Shown: piece by piece, positions 26,901-38,092 of the stretch
Layout: each line of letters starts with the position of its first letter
Position numbering within the stretch: position 1 is the first letter of the stretch
Source: Ricordea florida
Taxonomy: Eukaryota; Cnidaria; Anthozoa; Corallimorpharia; Ricordeidae
Assembly: GCA_949710005.1 (NCBI GenBank)
Contig: OX453285.1
Location: forward strand, 26,385,002-26,449,001
Direction: 5' to 3'
DNA length: 64,000 bases
Made by a program: the position numbers and the translations under genes
The notes under the pieces: generated by a model
What the model was told of the DNA's origin: nothing
Databases searched by the model: none
The model's input: only the letters and a program-made list of their open reading frames with translations

Positions 26901-29900
26901 AACTTTTTCTTGCTTGTTTCTCGCTAAGATCAAAAGTCTTATAACAAATATCTACTGCGTTCTTATCCCAAATGCTTGCCAAGTTAGCCATAGACCGGCT
27001 AGTAAAAAAAAAATCACTGTCCGTCTGCCCTTTAAACATTCAACTGCCTTTTATCACTGACAACCTGCAGCAAATTATTCATATAAGAGACACACTAAAA
27101 CACAACTAGCTAGGTTTACCCAATAATGAATTGCTTCGATCCATTATTAGATGCAAATATCTGTTTACATTTTCAGCTGTGGATTCTTGTTCCGCCTTTC
27201 CTTGTCGAAATGGAGGAAACTGTACAAATACAGTGAGCGGCTTCAATTGTTCCTGCCCGATGGAATTTAACGGACCAACATGTCAACAAGGTAAAACTTT
27301 TCTACCACTGAAAAAACAACAAATTTTTAAATACTACTTGATTTCCTTGTCAATAGAAAAACATGAAATTCTTTCTTTTCCTATAGATGTCGACGAGTGT
27401 ACTGACCAATCAATCCAAGCCTGCAATGACAGTAAAATATGCGTCAACACACGAGGAGGCTACGAATGTGTTTGCAACGGCAGTCAGTATGGCAGTGAAT
27501 GTCAATATCGTAAGTACACGTGCAACACACCTATTGCCAGAAATCCACATAAATGTGACATTTTACGTTGCTAAGAAACATTTCAGCCGTGGTGAACAAT
27601 TACATGAAATGTTGAAGTTTAAACTGTGTGATATTGCTGCTATGTTTTTAATTTTCTAGGTGTTGATCCCAAGATAGATCTGGCCTTCTTGGTTGATGGT
27701 TCTCAAGTTGTCACCAATGACAACTTCCAGTATTTCAAGTCCTTCATCATGGCTCTCAGTGCTTCATTTAATTTGTCCCAGGAAGAAACCCATGTTGGTG
27801 TTGTGGTGTATGGAGATTCCCCTCATCTAGTCATTGAATTTGATGATTTCTTTGATCAATCATCTTTGGAAGACGCTGTTAATAACATCTCTTACCCAGA
27901 GAGTAGACAGAGCCTGATGGGTCAAGGGCTTTCTCTTGTTGCCTCGGATCTTTTTAATTCAAGTGCAGCTCGACCAAACGCTACTACAGTCTTGGTGATC
28001 CTTACCGCTAGTAAATCACAAGATGACATTGAGAGGCCCTCATTTAACCTTCTCAATAATGACAATGTCAACGTTTTCAGCATCGGAGTAGGATCACAGT
28101 ACAGTATGGGTCAGTTGAGTGAAATATCCTCCGATCCCGACAGCAAGCACGTATTTGACTTTATTTCCGGAGATGCTCTTGGTATGACAACGAGGGACTT
28201 TAAAATGGCCATAGCAGAAGGTGAGGAGTAACAGATAGAATCCCTAACAACTGGCATTCTTATTAACAAGTTTTACTTCTTTTCATTCGTTTATCTTAGC
28301 TCTTGACCAATGCTCTAATGATCCATGTAAGAACGGCACTTGTGTTTTGTCAGAGGATGGTTACATGTGTAGTTGCACAACTGGTTATACTGGAAAGAAC
28401 TGCGATAGAGGTAAAATGCTATCTTCCTATTTTTCTGGAGACATTCAAATAGTCCAATACTGTATCGTTACTCATTGTGAGTAACCCAAGATGCGACTAA
28501 AATAATTCTTGTTGTCTCAGTCTTTTCGTTCTCATATCGTCTTCCTATTCTTTGACAGAAACTACTATTTGTGATCCAGCTAATCCGTGCAGCAATGATG
28601 GAGACTGTCAAGTACTGGGACCAAGTTCCTATAAATGCGTCTGTTTGGCAGGGTGGACTGGGGTCAACTGCAGTGAAGGTGCTTACAACGACGATTTCTG
28701 TTCTCTTTCTCAGTTTCACATAAACGATTTATTACATGTACAAGTCTAGCTTCCAGTACCTGACCCAAGTTGTAAAATGCTACGCACTGTGTATGCTTTG
28801 GCTTATTTCAGATATACAAGAATGCTCTAGAGCTGAAAATATCTGTCAGAACGGAGGAACGTGCCAGGAAAGAATGGGCGATTATTTGTGTATCTGTGCA
28901 GATGGATATGCAGGAAAGAACTGCGATAAAGGTAGCTTCGTAACAATAAATGTTTCTCCCTTGTACTATTTGAAATAACAACATTCTATTACGATTTAAG
29001 ACTACTGCTTCTCATGAGATGTCACTCTTTCGTACACATCAAATGAGATCTGACTATACATTTTGATCCTTCTAGCTTGTAAGGAGGACAACATTGATCT
29101 GGTCTTCATGATAGAGGGTTCGTCCAGCCTCAATCAATGGGGAGATGACAACTTTGCCAAGATAATCAACGTCACAAAAATAACGCTGGACTATTTCAAC
29201 GCTCCACAAACAAGAATTGGTGTGGTATTGTATGCAACCGATGCCGAGTTGAAGGTCAATTTCACTTTTAATTTGACCCAACGAGTCGCGGCCCTCGATA
29301 GTTTATCTTATCCTTCTGGTTGGACATTCATCGGGAAAGCCTTGAACTACACAAGGCAACAACTTTTTACGCCGATGCCACAAAACGATCATCGTGTTCT
29401 GGTTGTTTTTACCGATGGAACTTCCAATGATGCTGTCTCCGTTGCATCAAAGCTGCTTCATGATATAAACGTCACCATAATAGTGGTTGCCCTTGGAAAC
29501 TGGTATGATGAGAGACAGGTGTACACAATGGCTACTGATCCGGATTATAAAACAACGCTGATGGTCCAATTTTCTGAATTGGAGGATCACGCAAAGCGTG
29601 TCAGAGACATGATTTGTGAAGGTATAGTTGCAACTATTTCGAGTTTGTATATGGATTAACACTTTGGACGGCCAAAATTTAAATCATAAGCGTGCGAAAT
29701 CGCTGAAACGTTTCGGCTAGAACGAGTTGACCGGACATATCTTTTTGCCATTACTTAAAGTGCAGCGAGTTGTTGTTAGGCTTTGTGTAATTCCAAGCCC
29801 AGAGCAAAAAAAAAACATGCCATTTAGGGCCCAGCAGTCAATTTGCAAGGCCCAGCTGTTCGAAATCCAGTAACTAACAAGTATGTTTAAGACCTGAAAC

Positions 29901-32900
29901 TTAAAACTGGATTGATGGCTTGTCGACTCTTGTGGAAGAACCCTTCTCTCGTCGGAGGCATTCAAAAGTCTCAAGACATTTTCAGGCCATGAACGCTTAT
30001 CCCGGCTTACAATATGAAACAAACCTGCTACAGGCCTGTTTTTTAAAGAAGCCATGCATTATGATAAGTATATGTTGGGCAGAAAGTTGTCTGACACGTT
30101 TTATCCCGAAAAGTCTGGATAAGCGCTTTGGTCCACTCATACAGTTTAATGTTACCAAACAAAGCGGTCACCTTTACTCAGTACTGAGTGGCCCCTGACA
30201 GATGTTAAACAATCTGTGTAAGTAACATAGCTTGTTAACTTACCTTTTATTTTAGTTTCCACTGTTAGCTATTTCTTTAATGCTCTCTTGCAGTGGTCGA
30301 TCATTGTTACGGTAATCCTTGTCAACACGGGGCAACTTGTGTTAACCAGATTGATGGCTACAGGTGCGAATGTTTCCCAGAATACACTGGGGCAAACTGC
30401 GAGTCTGGTGAGAAATATGACGAAAAAGTTTATAATCAATGTTGCATTTGAAGGTTGTAGATTCGAGTGCATTTTCTGATAGAGGACACCAAAGTACAAA
30501 TCTTGTTAGAATTAATCAACTCACTTAAATCCTGCATGAGAACAAACACAATCCAATAAAAAAGAGAACAAACTTGCTTGTTGCCGTGATGTTGGCCTTA
30601 CTAACAACCATCTCTACAGAAACGTTTTTCTCGTGCTTACGTTAAGATTACGCTGTCAGGGACGGCGGAGCCGGGGGGGCTGGGGGGGCTTTAGCCCCCC
30701 CACTTTTGAGGAGGATGACATTTTATTTTGTTTAAGCTACACCTTTATACAAGCCTCGTCGGAAACTTTTCGCGTTTACGTATTTTTAACATTTTCTCAG
30801 CGTGTGCTTCCTTCCCACAGACGGGAAGCTTGTGTCCAAAAACCGCAGGTTAGCCTTGTAAGCATTAAAAGTACCTTTCACTTTACGCTTTATCCGGGCT
30901 AATTATTTCAAGAAGTATGTCGCGGAGAATGTTGTAAATACGATTTCCGAGACTCTAGATTTCAAAATTTTCTGGGGGAGGATGCCCCCAGACCCCCCTA
31001 CCAACTCGCGCCTCCCGCGCTCGTTTTCAGCCCCCCCCCACTTCAAAATACGCTCCGCCGTCCCTGGCTGTGGAGATTCCCAAAGATAACGAAATACTAA
31101 AAATAAGTTGTCATGATTAGTATACAATGAAATACTTGAACTGTATTCTAACACGGAAACAGAGAAGGGCTCTGATTACTATCTTGAACCCATTCTAGAT
31201 TTGAGTATGTTTCGTAAGAGATAGTCTCGTCACGTCACGTCACGTCCGAAACAATGAGAAGCAATTTGGTTCAGGCCAGACGGAGTCGCCGCTATTCCCA
31301 GTGCCTAATGTTTAAGTTACGCTTTTAACGAAGTTTAAATCTGTAAATGTTGCTTTCTTTGCTGGAATATTACATCATTTAATCTTTCTTTTCCTTTGCT
31401 TATAGCTGTCGATATTTGTTCCAGTTCATCATGTCAGGATGTAAGGACAGTGTGCGTCAACTTTCCTGGAATGCATTTTTGTAACTGCAAACCTGGGAAC
31501 TTTGACGAAGAAAGTCAATGTGACCGAGGTGCGTGGGATGGTTCAGTGAAACAAAATAACCTAATAAACAAAGTGATTTCATTTTTATGCATTTCTTTTA
31601 TGTCGATCATAACAACTTAGGTCTTTTACCAAGCGCGCAGTCAAGACACTTGAATAGACAGAATCCTATTTGTTGCGCAATATGAACTCACAAAAGGCAA
31701 CGAGGCAGCGAAAAATGGGAACTGCAAAAAGAGAGCATCAGCTAAGATTTTGTATATTTGCATTTGATTTCTTAAATTACTACTTGCATTTTTGGCCTCA
31801 TTTAAGACGAACTGTACTGTTACTTTGTTACATTGTTACCACTTCTTTCAGAGTATGACGCTCTCTTCAACATTGGCTTTGTTATATACAATGGAGAAAG
31901 CATTGATCGTGACCGACCAGGGAACTTCTTAAGGCAAAAAGAGTTTGTCAAAGGCCTCTCGAAAACCTTCAATGTTGACCAAAATGACACAAACGTTGGG
32001 ATCATAACATACTCTGATGATGCCGCTGTCAGATACGGATTCGATGACATAGCTAACCAGGCTGAGCTGGAGGCTGCCTTGGACAACTTAACAACCGGAG
32101 GAGATGGAAGAAACATTGGAGAGGCATTAGACCTGGCACGAAGGGATCTCTTTAATCAATCCCTTCCAGGCAGAGATGTACGAAACATTCTAGTCGTAGT
32201 TACAGAAGGTCCATCGGAAGATGACATTCTTGAACCAACGTACCATTTAAAGAACGACAATACGACAATCTTTAGTGTTGGAATTGATAACTACGTACTT
32301 GCTGAACTGAATGACATGGCTTCAGAACCGAACTCAGAACACGTGTTTACAATTGATTTTTATGACGAGCTCGGACGGATCATGGGTCCACTAAAGGACG
32401 CAGTCATCAAAGGTACGTAAAATAAACAGTACCACAGTACAGTACTTAAGTAGCTTTACAAAGAATGGTCACACTGCATGGTTTGATACACAGATGAAAA
32501 AGTTAGAAACACACTGTATAGTAAAACAAACAGTACCGCAGTACAGTACTGTTAAGTAGCTTTACAAAGAATGGTCACACTGCATGGTTTGATCCACGGA
32601 TGAAAAAGATAGAACCACACTGTATAGTAAAACAAACAGTACCACAGTACAGTACTGTTCAGTAGCTTTACACAGAATGGCCCACACTGCATGGTTTGAT
32701 ACACAGATGGAATAGGTAGAACCACACTGTATAGTAAAACAAGCAGTACCACAGTACAGTACTGTTCAGTAGCTTTACAAAGAATGGTCACACTGCATGG
32801 TTTGATACACAAATGAAAAAGGTAGAACCACACTGTATAGTAAAACAAACAGTACCACAGTACAGTACTGCTCAGTAGCGTTACAAAGAATGGTCACACT

Positions 32901-35900
32901 ATATGGTTTGATCGACATGTGAAAACGTTAGTACCACACTGTATAGTAAAACAAGGAGTTTCACGGTACAGCACTGTTCAGAGGCTTTCCAAAGAATGGT
33001 CCACAGATTGAAATGTTCGAGCCAAACTTTAACTAGAAAATGTCTTGCCCTATGGTCGATTCAATAAAACTTTAACAAGTGTAATTAACAAGTGTAGCTA
33101 TTGTTTTAGAGTTTGAAAGCAACAGCTACACTTGTAAAAGTTTTAATGAATTTACCCCAAAACAACTGGAGGAGAAGCACATAAATGCATTAGGAAAGGT
33201 ACAAAAGGTTTCTTTTTCATGTTTTTTTTTTCTTTTTTTTTTGCAGATGTCGATCCGTGCGCAAACATTACTTGTTTCAATCAAGGAATCTGTGACAATC
33301 TTCTGGAAGGAGGCTTCAGATGCCTTTGTAATCCCGGATGGACCGGACAGCTTTGTGAAACACGTAAGCATTCGCAACCATAATTTTTCTCCTAAAATTA
33401 ATGCAAACAATTCACAAAAATGGTTTTGTGAAATGTTACTGATGAGTAATCCAAGCCACATACAATATTCTTTTGTCTGTGCAGTTGTGTCACCATGCAC
33501 TGAATCACCAAACCCCTGCAACAACAATGGGAATTGCACCGTTCAGAATGATAGCACAACACAGTGTGATTGCAGTGCAGAATGGAGCGGAGATAACTGC
33601 GACCAAGGTAAGAAGACCACGGCAATAAGACAAGAGCACTGAATAAAGTTTGACGAAAACGCAAGCACGTTGAGCGGGTTCTTTAAATTGCTATTTGGCC
33701 TCTCAAAACCTGTTTATCTCTCAGAAAAATTATTTTCTGTTTGTAGATGTGGACGAGTGCCTGATGGAACCTTGTTTACACGATGGAAATTGCACAAACA
33801 CTAATGGAAGCTTTCGCTGCAACTGTCCCTTGGAGTTCGCTGGATCCCTCTGTGAAATATGTAAGACACCTTTTTATCTCTATTTCTTTCATTAACAAGC
33901 TTATTGGTTAGAAGTTCTCGTATTATAAGAGTACAGATGTTGTGGCTGTGACGTCACGCACGGCCACTGAAGAGCACACACGTGGTTTCCCGTGTTTGGT
34001 TCATAGGACTTATATTTGATTTAAGTTCTGATTCAAGCATAGGACTGTGCGTCTGTGGTGACTGGTTGGGTAATCTGTTAAGCTTTATTCCTTTGGCTTT
34101 AACTCAATGAAAGTTAGCTAAAAACCGCTCTGATTTGTTCTTCTGTTTAAAATTATCAGATTGCAGTAACCACGTAATGAACATCGGCTTCTTGGTGGAT
34201 AGCTCAAGGAGCGTGGATTTTGCTCGCGGCGAGGAAAATTTCAACAAGTCTCTTCAGTTTGTTGCTGATTTTATTGCCTCATTCACCGTCTCACCAAACC
34301 ATACTCACGTTGGTTTTGTAGTTTTCTCGGAAAACCCACATTCGGTCTTTAACTTTTCACGCTATGACACTTCTCAAGAAAGTGTAACAGCAGTTTTCAG
34401 GGCACCTTATTCAGATTTGAGGCCAAGAAACAGCGGGAAAGCACTTAACTACGTAGCAAACCATCTATTCTCCGAGTCAGCGATCGATAGAAGCGTTCCA
34501 AACTATCTCGTGTTTCTCACAAATGGAGGATCATATGACTCAGTTACAGTTGCAACCGAAAAACTCCGGTCTAAAAACGTCACGGTGTTCGCTGTTGGGC
34601 TAGGCAACGACTACAGCATTGAAGAGCTGAAAAACATCACTGGAGATAGGAGTGGAAGTCGGGTGTATCAATCCAGTTACACTCAACTACGAGACGTCAG
34701 GATACGAATAAGACAGGAAACTTGCAAGCGTAAGTTTAATAATAATAATGAACTTTATTTGAGTGTCAACTGTATTTAGCACTAAGGTACTAACTGGGGA
34801 CACTGTAAAGTACAAATCAAATCAAATCATATTAATTTAAATAAATTTAAATCAAATCAAATGTTGGTTTTTGTGGAGAGGGGAAAACAGGAGTATCCGG
34901 AGAAAAACCTCTTGGAGCAGAGTATAGAACCAATAAACTCAGCCCACATATGACGCCTGGACCGGGAATCGAACCCACGCCACATTGGTGGAAGGCGAAC
35001 GCTCTCACCATTGCGCCAACCCTGCTCCACAACACTGCACCAACCCTGCTCCACAACACTGCACCAACCCTGCTCCACAACACTGCACCAACCCTGCTCC
35101 ACAACACTGCACCAACCCTACTCACCAACACTGCGCTAACCCTGCTCCACAGCACTGCACCAACCCTGCTCCACAACACTGCACCAACCCTGCTCCACAA
35201 CACTGCACCAACCCTACTCACCAACACTGCGCTAACCCTGCTCCACAGCACTGCACCAACCCTGCTCCACAACACTGCACCAACCCTGCTCCACAACACT
35301 GCACCAACCCTACTCACCAACACTGCGCTAACCCTGCTCCACAGCACTGCACCAACCCTGCTCCACAACACTGCACCAACCCTGCTCCACAACACTGCAC
35401 CAACCCTACTCACCAACACTGCGCTAACCCTGCTCCCCAACACTGCACCAACCCTGCTCCACAGCACTGCACCAACCCTGCTCCCCAACACTGCACCAAC
35501 CCTGCTCCCCAACACTGCGCTAACCCTACTCACCAACACTGCGCTAACCCTGCTCCCCAACACTGCACCAACCCTGCTCCCCAACACTGCACCAACCCTG
35601 CTCCCCAACACTGCGCTAACCCTACTCACCAACACTGCGCTAACCCTGCTCCCCAACACTGCACCAACCCTGCTCCACAGCACTGCACCAACCCTGCTCC
35701 CCAACACTGCACCAACCCTGCTCCCCAACACTGCGCTAACCCTACTCACCAACACTGCGCTAACCCTGCTCCCCTTTCCAGACCACTATAGTTGAATTGT
35801 TCAGTTGTAATTTTTGTGATTAAGTTCACAATAGCAGCAGAGCACTGAGTGGCTGGATCTCAAGAGTAAATACTGTTCAAGTACATAAACGCTAACAGAC

Positions 35901-38038
35901 CGATTTTCTGTTCAATTATTTGCTTTTTGATGATAATTATTGTTATTATAAACGTTTTTAGTGCTACAAATTGCTTCCTACATTTCCTAGGACCGGGGCC
36001 AAACGTTGTTCCTGAGGTAACAGGAGAGGTTTTTATATGATGGACAGAAACATTCTCAGTATGTGCGCCGTTCCTAAGAGAATGATTTTTTGCAACTTAT
36101 TAATGTTGCTGACTTCAGGGATATTTCCTAAATTCTGGTCCATTCCCTCTCCAATAAGTCCCGGCGCACCAATAATAACCGACACAGTCTCTGTCCTCAT
36201 TCCTCATATTCTCGTTGTTTCAATTTTAAGATCTTTGTATTTTGAAAGCTTTTCAATGACTTTCGTCGAGATCCTTCGGTCGGATGGTACCGCTACATCG
36301 GTTGACATGGTCCTTGATCACTATATCAGGCTTATTTGCTGACAGTTCTCTATCCATATATATCTGCATATCCCAGAGAATTGTCGTTGTAATCATAATA
36401 ATAATAATAATTATTATTATTATTATTATTATTTATTACTATAATTTTTGTCATTATTATTATTTATTTATTTACTTTGCTTTTCCTGATGAGGCAAATT
36501 TTTGTTCCTTTTCAGTGCAAGATAAAAAGGCGTGTATTTCTTCACCGTGCTTCAATGGCGGATTGTGTGTAAATACAGGAGCAAGTTACCGCTGCGACTG
36601 CGCCAGAGGTTACTACGGAAGACAGTGCGACCAAGGTATTGTTAAATACTATGTAAAGTATTGTTAAATACTATGTAAAGTATTGCTAAATACTATGTAA
36701 AGTATTGCTAAATACTATGTAAAGTATTGCTAAATACTATGTAAAGTATTGCTAAATACTATGTAAAGTATTGCTAAATACTATGTAAAGTATTGTTAAA
36801 TACTATGTAAAGTATTAGTAAATACTATGTAAAGTATTAGTAAATACTATGTAAAGTATTAGTAAATACTATGTAAAGTATCGTTCAATACTATGTAAAG
36901 TATTGTTCAATACTATGTAAAGTATTGTTCAATACTATGTAAAGTATTGTTCAATACTATGTAAAGTATTGTTCAATACTATGTAAAGTATTGCTAAATA
37001 CTATGTAAAGTATTGTTAAATACTATGTAAAGTATTGTTAAATACTATGTAAAGCTACTAAACAGTACTGTACTGTGGTACTGTTTGTTTTACTATACAG
37101 TGTGGTTCTAACGTTTTCATCTGTGTATCAAACCATGCAGTGTGACCATTCTTTGTAAAGCTACTGAACAGTACTGTACTGTGGTACTGTTTGTTTTACT
37201 ATACAATGTGGTTCTTACTTCTTCATCTGTGGATCAAACCATGCAGTGTGACCATTCTTTGTAAAGCTACTGAACAGTACTGTACTGTGGTACTGTTTGT
37301 TTTACTATACAGTGAGGTTCTAACTTTTCCATCTGTGCATCAAACCATACAGTGTGACCATTCTCTGGAAAGCTAGGGTTTGTTTTGCTACGCTAAGGTA
37401 CAAACGTTTTCATCTGTGAACAAAAATGGATGTCTTCCCTCACGATTTATACTTATTTAGTATGAGGAGGAGTTCTAACTTGGATCAGCCTGGACGTCAC
37501 TGGAGCATTCCTCGCAATTTCTTTTTATCATACGATGTCTCTATTTACATCTCAATTATAAACTTAAATGTCCTATTGCGCCCGTGGAAGAAACAGCCAA
37601 GGTAATCGTTTATTGAAAAAAAGTATGCTTCTCTTTTTTTGAAGGATGCGGATTTGACGAGCTTGGTTTGAAAGTACCGAACAAAAAACGAATTCCCGAT
37701 AAGTATATAAAGTCATCTTCGCAGAGAGACAGCAGCCATGCAGCCCACAGAGGGCGTGTCGGTATTGAAGTGATTGGCACCTGGGAAGACGGTTGGTGTT
37801 CCGCGGTATCTGACACCAAACCATATTTGGAAGTGTTCTTCGGTTAGTCTTGTTGACTATTTAGAGTCATTGACTTTGCCATAATTAAACAGCGACTTTG
37901 CAGGGTCAGCAGTAATTGACTTACGCCGTAAACGCTTCATAATTCAGGGAGCGTTTTTACGTATCATGGCCAACGCCATATTATAATATTGCGACAATAT
38001 TTTAAAACTAGGGTATCTAAAAGATAGATACAGTTTAC

Positions 38039-38092
<54 letters not shown>

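Noticed and set aside
32552..32848. Minus-strand frames such as [12 protein letters not shown] in the satellite arrays
   Set aside because: The same frame recurs at each satellite locus and reflects the 106-bp repeat, not a gene.
34847..35795. Open frames of 268-302 codons on both strands
   Set aside because: They are produced by a 24-bp tandem repeat whose length is a multiple of three. The repeat is intronic and the products are pure low-complexity repeats.
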